DNA of 8,627 nt. Source: WLMZ01 sp043747765. GTDB lineage: Bacteria; Actinomycetota; Acidimicrobiia; Acidimicrobiales; Ilumatobacteraceae. The first letter of the stretch is position 1. Each line of letters begins with the position of its first letter. The notes beneath the pieces were generated by a model that saw only the letters and a program-made list of their open reading frames with translations, was not told where the DNA came from and did not search any database. Shown here piece by piece: positions 1 to 4,927 of the stretch. Both the position numbers and the translations under genes were made by a program. The DNA is taken from NCBI GenBank assembly GCA_043747765.1, contig JAYTOM010000574.1, positions 1-8,627 of the forward strand. Reading direction: 5' to 3'.

Positions 1-96
1 TGGCAGGGCCGGCCGAGCCGCCTGCACGACCGCTTCCGCTACCGTCGTTGGCCGGCCGAATCTGCCGAATGGGTCATCGAGCGCCTCGCGCCGTGA
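1..96 (+). CDS. pdxH: Pyridoxamine 5'-phosphate oxidase, C-terminal end (partial)
   Basis: Frame 1 is open from the window edge to a TGA at 94-96 and encodes 31 residues. They begin WQGRPSRLHDRF and end IERLAP. This is the typical C-terminus of the FMN enzyme that oxidises pyridoxine or pyridoxamine 5'-phosphate to pyridoxal 5'-phosphate in vitamin B6 metabolism. The WQG, RLHDR and terminal RLAP motifs are all present. The Arg and His of RLH (fragment residues 7 and 9) are the substrate-contacting pair known from the E. coli enzyme. The rest of the gene lies to the left of the window. It converges with the hydrolase-like gene that ends at 139, and the 42-bp gap shows no clear terminator. Recognition rests on motifs in a short tail, but they are distinctive. 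Confidence 0.87.
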   Translation, partial: WQGRPSRLHDRFRYRRWPAESAEWVIERLAP

Positions 97-138
97 TTCG
101 TCGTGACTGGCCGCCGCTGCGCGTTGGGCCGCGGTTTC

Positions 139-747
139 TCAGTCGGTGGGGACTGTTGGCCAGGTGGAGGCGGCTTCTGCGAGGGCAGTGATGAGTGCTT
201 CGGTGTGCGGGGTGTAGCCAGGGCCTTCCCAATCCCACCACATCGGGCTCGAGCCGCGCACTCGCGGTGGCAACTCGATCTGCACACCCTGGTTGCGGGG
301 CAGGTTGACCGGATTGTCGATGTGTTGACCGCGCAGATCTGCGGGAATCGTGTCGAGGTCGCTGCGGATGTCGTAGGCAGGCAGCCGACGCTGGAGATGC
401 GGCACGATGTGCTCGGCCAGAGTTCGATTGCGTCCGCCGAGGAGCAGCGACGTGAACAGCGGCTGCCGCCCGAAGCCGTGCACGGTGATGACGACGTCGA
501 CATGCGCGATGAACGATTGCATCGTCGGCGAGTCGGCCGGGCTGAGCTTGTGCGACGGAATGTGCCACTGCAGTTCTTCCGGCTGCAGCAACCCGTAGTA
601 GCTCGCGCCGCAGCGTCGCGCGGCATCAGCGGCGATGACGTCGGTCATCTCCTCCAACGATCCCCCGTGGAAGGCCATGAATCCGAACGTGGAACGCAGC
701 ATGCACTCCTCGCGCACGCCGGGGCTGGCGAGGAGTTCGGCCAGCAT
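139..747 (-). CDS. Poly-gamma-glutamate hydrolase family protein (PF05908-like)
   Basis: This is a 202-residue protein, about the usual size for the phage and bacterial poly-gamma-glutamate hydrolase family, which are zinc peptidases. Visible family features are AFHGGSLE (candidate zinc ligands His27 and Glu32), a HIPSH segment near 62-66, TVHGFG with His90, and NPVNLPRNQGVQIELP followed by an Arg (145-162), which matches the family's N-x-x-N...GvQlEl...lR block. There is no signal peptide, so it is probably cytoplasmic. The start codon overlaps the ccdA stop by one base (TGATG), and a GAGGG ribosome binding site lies 9 nt upstream inside ccdA. It is therefore translationally coupled as the last gene of the operon. 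The family call is good. The true substrate is unknown: no capsule genes are visible, so another gamma-glutamyl or amide substrate is possible. Confidence 0.8.
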   Translation of the reverse strand: MLAELLASPGVREECMLRSTFGFMAFHGGSLEEMTDVIAADAARRCGASYYGLLQPEELQWHIPSHKLSPADSPTMQSFIAHVDVVITVHGFGRQPLFTSLLLGGRNRTLAEHIVPHLQRRLPAYDIRSDLDTIPADLRGQHIDNPVNLPRNQGVQIELPPRVRGSSPMWWDWEGPGYTPHTEALITALAEAASTWPTVPTD

Positions 748-1631
748 CAGTTGTCGCCCTCGTGTCGCGGACGGCCGACGTTGTCGTGTCGTCGCGTGAC
801 GGCCAAGTAAAGGATTCCGATCACGACCGGGACGACGAGGATGCCGGCCAGCTTGATGAAGCCGAGCCGATACAGCGAATCCTGCAGGGACCCTTGCCAC
901 CCGCCGACGCGACTGGTCAGCCCATCCGAATTGCGTCCGCTGATGTTCGAGTACCAGTACCAGGTGAGGTACATGCCTGTGGCGATCAACAGAACGGACC
1001 CAACGCTGTCGACGTAGCGCAACGCACCGCGCAGGACCCGGAGCAGACCGCCGCTGGCGAAGGCCAGCGTGACGGTCAAAGCGGTCACGCTGAGTCCCAT
1101 TCCCAGGCCGTACAACGCGGTACTGACAAGACCGCTGACGGACCCTTTGGTCGCGAAGGATCCGAAAATGCCGCTGATCAGGATCGGGATCGTGCACCCG
1201 ATCGAGGCAACGGCGTACGCGACGCCGAACCCGAACATCGACACGATCGTCTGTGAACGCTGCTTGCCTTCGCCGACGTGGGGGAGCGCGAATTTCGGCC
1301 GCCACCCGGCGAGCATGAAGCAGCCGAGGATGACCATCGCCACGCCGATGATCAGCGACAAGTACTTCGCGTTCTCGACCAATGAGTAGGTGAGCAGTCG
1401 GCCGATGGAACCGACGACGAGGAACACGACGATGAAGCCGGCCGACATGGCGAGGCTGACGACGAGGGCTCGGTTGACGCTGGCTCGCTGGGTACCGGGC
1501 CGTGAGCCCTCGAGCCCGAGGAAGTACATCAGGTATGCGGGCAGCATCACGAAGCCGCACGGGTTGATGGCTGCGAACATGCCGAGCGCGAGGCTGTACG
1601 CGAAGCGGCCCTCGATCAGCGCCGCGATCAT
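747..1631 (-). CDS. ccdA: CcdA / DsbD-family transmembrane electron carrier
   Basis: This is a 294-residue polytopic membrane protein. The two CcdA redox motifs are clear: NPCGFVMLP with Cys25, and SIGCTIPI with Cys146. Each lies in a hydrophobic segment, as expected for the Cys pair that takes electrons from cytoplasmic thioredoxin and passes them across the membrane. Roughly seven membrane segments are visible (about 10-38, 56-80, 88-110, 128-152, 168-195, 205-228, 258-278). The protein is longer than minimal CcdA (about 200-240 residues). The excess is an outer loop around 228-258, a further membrane segment and a charged tail. Its ATG overlaps the upstream thioredoxin-like gene's stop (ATGA), with no Shine-Dalgarno sequence, so it relies on translational coupling. 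The natural partner is that upstream TlpA-like protein. Confidence 0.92.
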   Translation of the reverse strand: MIAALIEGRFAYSLALGMFAAINPCGFVMLPAYLMYFLGLEGSRPGTQRASVNRALVVSLAMSAGFIVVFLVVGSIGRLLTYSLVENAKYLSLIIGVAMVILGCFMLAGWRPKFALPHVGEGKQRSQTIVSMFGFGVAYAVASIGCTIPILISGIFGSFATKGSVSGLVSTALYGLGMGLSVTALTVTLAFASGGLLRVLRGALRYVDSVGSVLLIATGMYLTWYWYSNISGRNSDGLTSRVGGWQGSLQDSLYRLGFIKLAGILVVPVVIGILYLAVTRRHDNVGRPRHEGDN

Positions 1632-2212
1632 GGCGAGATGGCGGCGACGTTGGCCCGGATCGTCGCTTCGTCGAGGGCAATGCCCTTCTGCGCGACGATT
1701 GTGCCGTTGGCCGAGATGAACAGCGTGTAGGGAAGCCCGGTGACGCCGAGCGCGCCGGCCAGTTCCCCGTTGTGGTCAGACAGCAGCTGGTAGCGCACGC
1801 CCTTGTCGGTTGCGAACTTGATCGCGCTCGGGGTGTTCTCGAGCGTGTCGACGCCGACGAAGTCGACCTTGTCGCCGACATCAGCCTGGACCTTGGCCAA
1901 CAGTGGCATCTCGATCTTGCACGCCTCGCAGGTGACTGCCCAGATGTTGATCACCAATGGGTGGTGCCCGATCAGGCCGGCCGTCGACACCGTGTTGCCC
2001 TGCGTATCGACCAGGTTCACCGTTGGCAGCTTCTCGCCCTGCACGACCTTGTTGGTCGGGATCTGATTGGGATCGCTGTAGACGGTGCCTGGTGTGATCC
2101 GAGCTTCGGTCGAATCATTGCTGTTCGACCGACTGAGCAGATAGCCGCCACCGACGCTGATCAACACTGCGGCGCCGAGCGAGCCGGCGAGGATGCGCTT
2201 GTTGACGGCCAC
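1628..2212 (-). CDS. Membrane-anchored TlpA/ResA-like thiol-disulphide oxidoreductase
   Basis: With the GTG start chosen here the product has 194 residues. A basic N-terminus (VNKR) precedes one hydrophobic segment at about 7-25, giving a membrane anchor with the catalytic domain outside. The thioredoxin fold runs from about 60 to 194. The active site is WAVTCEACKIEMP (Cys95, Cys98) and the cis-proline is TGLPYTLF (Pro161). The CEAC dipeptide differs from the usual CGPC or CPPC of the family. The frame can be extended to a GTG at 2281, but that would run through the terminator at 2228-2274 and add a non-signal N-terminus. GTG 2212 has a TATCCT box exactly 6 nt upstream, fitting a leaderless start. 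It is the first gene of an operon with ccdA and the hydrolase-like gene. CcdA would keep this protein reduced. The client is unknown, because no cytochrome c maturation genes are visible. Confidence 0.85.
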   Translation of the reverse strand: MAVNKRILAGSLGAAVLISVGGGYLLSRSNSNDSTEARITPGTVYSDPNQIPTNKVVQGEKLPTVNLVDTQGNTVSTAGLIGHHPLVINIWAVTCEACKIEMPLLAKVQADVGDKVDFVGVDTLENTPSAIKFATDKGVRYQLLSDHNGELAGALGVTGLPYTLFISANGTIVAQKGIALDEATIRANVAAISP

Positions 2213-2218
2213 CCGTTC

Positions 2219-2224
2219 AGGATA
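2219..2224 (-). promoter_or_regulatory. Candidate -10 box for a leaderless thiol-redox operon
   Basis: On the minus strand TATCCT is followed by six bases (GAACGG) and then the GTG at 2212. That spacing would put the transcription start on the start codon. The box lies just after the upstream terminator's U-run, so the operon could have its own promoter. No convincing -35 hexamer is seen; the expected position falls inside the terminator stem. Confidence 0.4.
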
Positions 2225-2227
2225 GGG

Positions 2228-2274
2228 AAAAAGGCATTGGACCGGGGGTCGCTCTTGGCGTTGCCCCGGTCCAA
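2228..2274 (-). terminator. Intrinsic terminator after the whiB7-type gene
   Basis: A perfect 11-bp inverted repeat (TTGGACCGGGG at 2237-2247 and its complement at 2264-2274) encloses a 16-nt loop. In minus-strand transcripts it is followed, after TGCC, by five U residues (2228-2232). It begins 8 nt past the whiB7-type stop codon and separates that gene from the thiol-redox operon. The 4-nt gap before the U-run makes it slightly non-ideal, so some read-through is possible. Confidence 0.65.
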
Positions 2275-2281
2275 CGATCAC

Positions 2282-2722
2282 TCAGGCGACGCGAACGGCT
2301 ACCTCGATTGCATCCTCGTCGATGACGACCAGCGGACGAGGGTGTTTCGGTGGACGTCCCCTCGGCCGTTTGTCGGCAACGATCCGGCCGGTCTCGATCA
2401 ACTGCCCGCCCCACACGCCCCACGGTTCGGCGCGTTCAAGCGCCCCTTCGAGGCACGCAGCCGACAGCGGGCATTTGCTGCAGATCGCCCTGGCGCGAGC
2501 GGTGGCGATCGGCTCGTCCGAGAAGAACAGGTGGGTCAGGGTTCCGTTGCCGTCACGGCAGCGGGCTCGGTGCCAGTTGGCCGCCGATGGGTCGGTGGCG
2601 GCGAGCGTGTTGGTAACGCCGAGCGTGTCGGTGGCGCCGAGCGTGTCGGTGGCGCCGACCGGATCGGTCACGCTGGTGATCGAGGTTCTGGTATCGAGTT
2701 CGGTGAAGGAGACGACGTACAT
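2282..2722 (-). CDS. whiB7: WhiB7-type iron-sulphur transcriptional regulator with AT-hook
   Basis: This 146-residue protein has the WhiB signature: four cysteines (55, 81, 84, 90) in C-x25-CxxC-x5-C order to hold a [4Fe-4S] cluster. The block ERAEPWGVWGG follows (97-106), then an AT-hook, KRPRGRPPK (118-126). The RAEPWGVWGG block together with the KRPRGRP hook is what distinguishes WhiB7/WblC, which activates intrinsic antibiotic-resistance genes through the primary sigma factor. The ATG at 2722 is preceded by GAGAGGA at 6-nt spacing. The open frame runs on upstream, but that part is leader. Unusual points are a roughly 50-residue N-terminal extension with hexapeptide repeats (GATDTL, GATDTL, GVTNTL at 23-40) and a 20-residue acidic/hydrophobic tail beyond the AT-hook. 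M. tuberculosis WhiB7 is much shorter. Family is certain; the WhiB7 subgroup is likely, and is supported by the leader. Confidence 0.88.
   Translation of the reverse strand: MYVVSFTELDTRTSITSVTDPVGATDTLGATDTLGVTNTLAATDPSAANWHRARCRDGNGTLTHLFFSDEPIATARARAICSKCPLSAACLEGALERAEPWGVWGGQLIETGRIVADKRPRGRPPKHPRPLVVIDEDAIEVAVRVA
2603..2674. repeat. 18-bp tandem repeat in the N-terminus of the whiB7-type gene
   Basis: Four 18-bp units (2603-2620, 2621-2638, 2639-2656, 2657-2674) lie end to end. The second and third are identical (gagcgtgtcggtggcgcc); the outer two are diverged. They encode the hexapeptides GATDTL, GATDTL and GVTNTL on the minus strand and keep the frame. A weaker copy may precede them at 2585-2602. 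Confidence 0.85.
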
Positions 2723-2728
2723 CTGGAT

Positions 2729-2735
2729 TCCTCTC
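2729..2735 (-). promoter_or_regulatory. Ribosome binding site of the whiB7-type gene
   Basis: GAGAGGA lies 6 nt upstream of the ATG at 2722. It is one of the few strong Shine-Dalgarno sites in the window. It fixes the start and shows that the long upstream open frame is leader, not protein. Confidence 0.8.
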
Positions 2736-2758
2736 GGGGATTGCTCTGGGTTCGTTTG

Positions 2759-2782
2759 CTGGCGCTGGTGCTGGTGCTGGTG
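2759..2782. repeat. CACCAG hexamer repeat in the leader
   Basis: On the minus strand there are three exact CACCAG units followed by one CGCCAG, placed between the leader terminator and the ribosome binding site. The tract has almost no self-complementarity, so it could act as an unstructured spacer in the read-through transcript. Its role is unknown. Confidence 0.8.
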
Positions 2783-2798
2783 TCCCGTTTCAGGGAAC

Positions 2799-2833
2799 AA
2801 AAAAGGCCGCCGGGGAAGTGATCCCGGCGGCCT
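2799..2833 (-). terminator. Intrinsic terminator in the leader (attenuator)
   Basis: A perfect 11-bp stem (AGGCCGCCGGG at minus-strand 2833-2823 with its complement at 2814-2804) closes an 8-nt loop and is followed by six U residues (2804-2799). It is the strongest terminator in the window, yet it sits 77 nt before the start of the whiB7-type gene and 26 nt after the upstream ORF's stop. That position indicates premature termination inside the leader. It could instead end transcripts from the M23 gene, but that gene's stop is about 350 nt away. Confidence 0.85.
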
Positions 2834-2883
2834 CGGAGCGATTGTGCTCGACGTGGTTGCTACGTCGTTCGCTGTCCGAGCCG
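2828..2883 (-). promoter_or_regulatory. Possible antiterminator pairing
   Basis: The transcript segment CGGCUCGGA (2883-2875), within the last codons of the upstream ORF, can pair with UCCGAG-G-CCG (2837-2828) with one bulged G. The second strand overlaps the left arm of the terminator (2833-2823), so the two structures exclude each other. A ribosome finishing the upstream ORF would cover 2883-2875 and allow termination. A ribosome held earlier would leave the segment free and favour read-through. The pairing was found by eye; no folding energy was computed. Confidence 0.4.
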
Positions 2884-3084
2884 TCGGGGCGGGCGCTTGT
2901 CGGGGGTGCCTGCCATGTCGATTGCGAAACCGTTGGAAACGGAGCGCTCGCATGGGATGGTCACCGTCTGCCAGCCGTAGCCGAGACCGAGCCGTGCCGC
3001 TGCCGAGATCGCAGGAATCGCCGGCATCAGGCGCGCAGCAGCGGCGCGGCCAGCTGTCTGATGTGCGCTGATGATGCGATCCAT
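2860..3084 (-). CDS. Upstream ORF in the whiB7-type leader (possible leader peptide)
   Basis: This ORF runs ATG to TAG and encodes 74 residues, starting MDRIISAHQTAGRAAAA and ending RRLGQRTT. A GAGAGAG stretch 9 nt before the ATG can serve as a ribosome binding site. The frame stays open further upstream to an ATG at 3168, but that codon overlaps the AT-rich promoter box, so the start at 3084 is preferred. The peptide has no recognised domain, is rich in Ala and Arg, and contains KRPPRR near its end. It stops 26 nt before the leader terminator, which suits a translation-sensing role. It is longer than I would expect of a leader peptide, so a shorter start is possible, for example Met20 (ATG at 3027). 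Confidence 0.55.
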   Translation of the reverse strand: MDRIISAHQTAGRAAAARLMPAIPAISAAARLGLGYGWQTVTIPCERSVSNGFAIDMAGTPDKRPPRRLGQRTT

Positions 3085-3134
3085 GGTGATGAGCTCTCTC
3101 GACGAAGGGTGCGGCACCGGCCCGACCGAGTTCC

Positions 3135-3174
3135 AGGAAACCACAGATCGGAAAAGAGCGCAACCCATTTAAAT
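3135..3174 (-). promoter_or_regulatory. Candidate WhiB7-responsive promoter with AT-rich box
   Basis: On the minus strand ATTTAAAT (3174-3167, inside the 10-bp palindrome catttaaatg at 3166-3175) stands out in very GC-rich DNA. Three bases later comes TTGCGC (3163-3158) as a possible -35. After a 17-nt spacer comes a weak extended -10, TGG-TTTCCT (ending at 3135). WhiB7 proteins are known to bind with their AT-hook to an AT-rich stretch just upstream of the -35, which fits autoregulation. The -10 is poor, so the exact start is uncertain. Confidence 0.4.
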
Positions 3175-3187
3175 GCGCGCCGGGCAA

Positions 3188-4030
3188 TCAGGAATCGGCA
3201 GCACTCGGATCGGCCATCGCCAGTTCACATGCGTCGGGATGGGCGGCCACCCATTGCTCGACCTCGGGCAGCGGACTGAGTTGCTGGCCGCGCCTCCATG
3301 CGTCGAGGTACTTCCACGGCCAGATGACACCGCGGCGCACCGACCACTCCTTCCCAGGACACGGCGGCGAGATTGCAAAATGGACATGGCATGCGCCGGC
3401 ACGTCCGGTCATGCCCATCAGTCCGAGTGGGTGGCCGACCTCGACCCGGACCCCCGCCTCGATGTCGGTTGCCAGCGAATCGAAGTGGGCCATGTAGTAC
3501 CGCACGCCATCGTCGCCGAGGATCGCAACGGACTTGCCACCGCGCGTCGCAGGGTTGTCGATCGTCTTGTCCCAACCGTCGTCGCGTCGTGCCTCGAGGA
3601 TCACGCCGCTGACGGGTGAGATCAACGACGACCCGCAATTCCCGGACACGAACACATCGCTCGCCGGGTAATCATGATGGTCGCGGGAGTAACCGGCGCG
3701 GGCGCCATCGGCGACCGGCATCGCGTACGGGGTGCTTCCCGACCCGTTCGACGTCGCGCTGGCGGCGGTGCTGGTCGTGTTGGTCGTGTTGGTCGTGTTG
3801 TCGGGGGATGAGACGGTCGGCGCAGCACTCGTCGTGGCCGGTGTTGTCATGGCCGGTGTTGTCGTGGTGATGGTTGCGCTCGACGTGTTCTCCTGACGGC
3901 CCGGAATCGAGGTCGGTGCTCCCCGAGCAGGAGCCGTCGACCGGACAGTTGATGACGAACACGCGCTGAGCGTGATCGCGACCGTCAACGACGTGACCGT
4001 CAACATCGCGTACGTTCGCGGCTTGGTCAC
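3188..4030 (-). CDS. M23-family metallopeptidase lipoprotein
   Basis: The 280-residue product has a basic N-terminus (TKPR), a hydrophobic segment, and the lipobox LSAC with Cys24, so it should be a membrane-anchored lipoprotein. A Ser/Thr-rich linker follows (about 25-100). The LytM/M23 domain runs from about 102 to 245. Its zinc-site motifs are HHDYPASD (His118 or His119, Asp125), MAHF (His182) and CHVHF (His215, His217). Such enzymes cut peptidoglycan cross-bridges or act as envelope regulators. The GTG at 4030 is the only workable start because an in-frame TAG lies at 4042-4040. A start at Met9 would lose the basic region of the signal peptide. There is no Shine-Dalgarno sequence; a TAGAGT box 6 nt upstream suggests a leaderless message. 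It diverges from the thioesterase gene. Confidence 0.88.
   Translation of the reverse strand: MTKPRTYAMLTVTSLTVAITLSACSSSTVRSTAPARGAPTSIPGRQENTSSATITTTTPAMTTPATTSAAPTVSSPDNTTNTTNTTSTAASATSNGSGSTPYAMPVADGARAGYSRDHHDYPASDVFVSGNCGSSLISPVSGVILEARRDDGWDKTIDNPATRGGKSVAILGDDGVRYYMAHFDSLATDIEAGVRVEVGHPLGLMGMTGRAGACHVHFAISPPCPGKEWSVRRGVIWPWKYLDAWRRGQQLSPLPEVEQWVAAHPDACELAMADPSAADS
3773..3799. repeat. 9-bp tandem repeat in the M23 linker
   Basis: There are three exact copies of ggtcgtgtt. On the minus strand they encode repeated Asn-Thr-Thr units (NTTNTTNTT, residues 78-86) of the Thr-rich linker. Confidence 0.85.
3835..3864. repeat. 15-bp tandem repeat in the M23 linker
   Basis: There are two 15-bp units (tggccggtgttgtca, then the same ending in g) differing at one base. 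They encode the two TTPA-containing pentapeptides of the linker near residues 56-66. Confidence 0.85.
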
Positions 4031-4036
4031 GGGCCG

Positions 4037-4042
4037 ACTCTA
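4037..4042 (-). promoter_or_regulatory. Candidate -10 box of the M23 lipoprotein gene
   Basis: On the minus strand TAGAGT is followed by six bases (CGGCCC) and the GTG at 4030, placing the transcription start on the start codon. The same hexamer recurs upstream of the LysM gene. No clear -35 is seen. Confidence 0.4.
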
Positions 4043-4078
4043 CGCGTGCCGAGGACCAGCGGAACAGGTGTCACTCGG

Positions 4079-4084
4079 TAGGGT
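4079..4084 (+). promoter_or_regulatory. Candidate -10 box of the thioesterase gene
   Basis: TAGGGT lies 8 nt before the GTG at 4093. The same bases (ggtaggg) could serve as a weak ribosome binding site if the promoter is further upstream, so its role is ambiguous. The whole divergent gap to the M23 gene is only 62 bp. Confidence 0.3.
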
Positions 4085-4092
4085 CGGCGACA

Positions 4093-4884
4093 GTGTCAGC
4101 TGCGTCGGAACACGAGCCGCTCGTCGATCGGCCGGCCGAGGGTCGAATCTTCGACGCGCATCGGCGGGTCCGGCTGGGCGACTGTTCACCGAGCGGGCGG
4201 GTTCGGCTCGATGCATGTGCGCGCTTCCTGCAGGACATCGCCAACGACGATTCACGCGACGCGGGCAGCCCGAATCCGACCGCCTGGGTGGCGCGGCGGA
4301 CGGTGATCCGGGTCGACCGCTTTGCGCAGTACCTCGACATGGTCGCGCTGTCGACGTGGTGCAGCGGCCTCGGGCCACGTTGGGCCGAGCGGCGATACTC
4401 GATGGCGAGTGTGCAGGACGACGACGCCAGCGGATCTGCCACCCGGGGTCGAAGCGGACGGATCGAAGCGAACACCCTGTGGGTCCACATCGACATGGTG
4501 ACGATGAAGCCGGTACCGGTCCCAGCTGACTTCGCCGGACAATTCGCGACGGCTGCCAACGGCCGGCAGGTGAAGGCGCGCCTGTACCTGCCGTTGCGTC
4601 CGCCGGGCGGTGAGATGAGGGTGACGCGGTGGCCCGTCCGGTTCGCTGACTTCGATGTGCTCGGACACGTCAACAATTCGATCTATTGGGCAATGGTCGA
4701 AGAGCACGTCGCCGGGCGGCCGGAATCGGACTCACCGTTGATCGTCACAGTCGAACACCACGCCGGCATCGAGCCCGGCGACGTCGTGAACATCGCTGCG
4801 TCCGCGCGCGTCGACGGCTTCGATCTCTGGGTCACGGCGGGGGATGGGCATCTGGCCGCGGTCGTTCGCGCCCAGTCTCTGTGA
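4093..4884 (+). CDS. Acyl-ACP thioesterase (FatA/FatB-like, double hotdog)
   Basis: The 263-residue protein has the length and two-hotdog layout of bacterial acyl-ACP thioesterases, which release fatty acids from acyl carrier protein. The first hotdog (about 20-165) carries RVRLGDCSPSGRVRLDACARFLQDIAND and a WVARRTVIRVDRFAQYLD segment typical of the family. The second (about 178-260) has FDVLGHVNNSIYW at 187-199. Compared with the plant D-x-N-x-H motif, Asp188 and His192 are present, but the Asn position is Leu190. A Glu at 204 sits where the plant enzymes have their acidic catalytic residue. The enzyme would be cytosolic. The GTG start has only a weak GGTAGGG upstream, and no later start keeps the full first domain. 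A thioesterase of other specificity is possible given the substitution. Confidence 0.82.
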   Translation: MSAASEHEPLVDRPAEGRIFDAHRRVRLGDCSPSGRVRLDACARFLQDIANDDSRDAGSPNPTAWVARRTVIRVDRFAQYLDMVALSTWCSGLGPRWAERRYSMASVQDDDASGSATRGRSGRIEANTLWVHIDMVTMKPVPVPADFAGQFATAANGRQVKARLYLPLRPPGGEMRVTRWPVRFADFDVLGHVNNSIYWAMVEEHVAGRPESDSPLIVTVEHHAGIEPGDVVNIAASARVDGFDLWVTAGDGHLAAVVRAQSL

Positions 4885-4893
4885 CCGGTTTCT

Positions 4894-4913
4894 GTGAACG
4901 GTGAACGGTGAAC
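4894..4913. repeat. 7-bp repeat between convergent genes
   Basis: GTGAACG occurs twice and a third copy lacks only the last base, in tandem, in the 43-bp gap between the thioesterase and CHAD stop codons. A related GTGACCG lies at 4881-4887. No hairpin terminator is visible in this gap. It is probably a slippage product. Confidence 0.8.
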
Positions 4914-4927
4914 AATTCCCGCTCGGG

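Larger units (their letters stand above)
2723..3187 (-). promoter_or_regulatory. Long 5' leader region of the whiB7-type gene (465 bp without a conventional gene)
   Basis: This gene-free stretch separates the whiB7-type start from the stop of the M23 peptidase gene. Read on the minus strand it holds an AT-rich box and possible promoter (3174-3135), a 74-codon upstream ORF (3084-2860), a possible antiterminator segment (2883-2875), an intrinsic terminator (2833-2799), a CACCAG-repeat spacer (2782-2759) and the ribosome binding site (2735-2729). The arrangement matches what is known for whiB7/wblC genes, which have a long leader with an upstream ORF and a terminator that couple expression to translation stress. 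The individual elements are listed separately. That they form a working attenuator is inference. Confidence 0.75.

Noticed and set aside
97..138. A terminator between pdxH and the convergent hydrolase-like gene.
   Set aside because: The gap is GC-rich but has no stable hairpin with a T-run that I could find.
139..1881. A 580-codon minus-strand frame covering the hydrolase-like gene and continuing through ccdA.
   Set aside because: Only the last 202 codons look like protein. Upstream of 747 it is an out-of-frame reading of ccdA and the end of the thioredoxin-like gene, so the start at 747 was used.
2603..2674. A CRISPR-like array suggested by the regular 18-bp repeats.
   Set aside because: The units are directly adjacent without spacers, are in frame, and encode part of a recognised protein.
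1772..2821. A 349-codon plus-strand open frame across the thioredoxin-like and whiB7-type genes.
   Set aside because: It is antisense to two well-recognised proteins and the leader terminator. Its translation is Asp/Arg-rich low-complexity sequence with no family signature. GC-rich codons on one strand open the opposite frame.
2723..3187. Extending the whiB7-type protein upstream to 3187, since the frame is open to a 301-codon length.
   Set aside because: The extension would translate through the leader terminator and promoter box, has no WhiB-like sequence, and ignores the strong ribosome binding site at 2729-2735.
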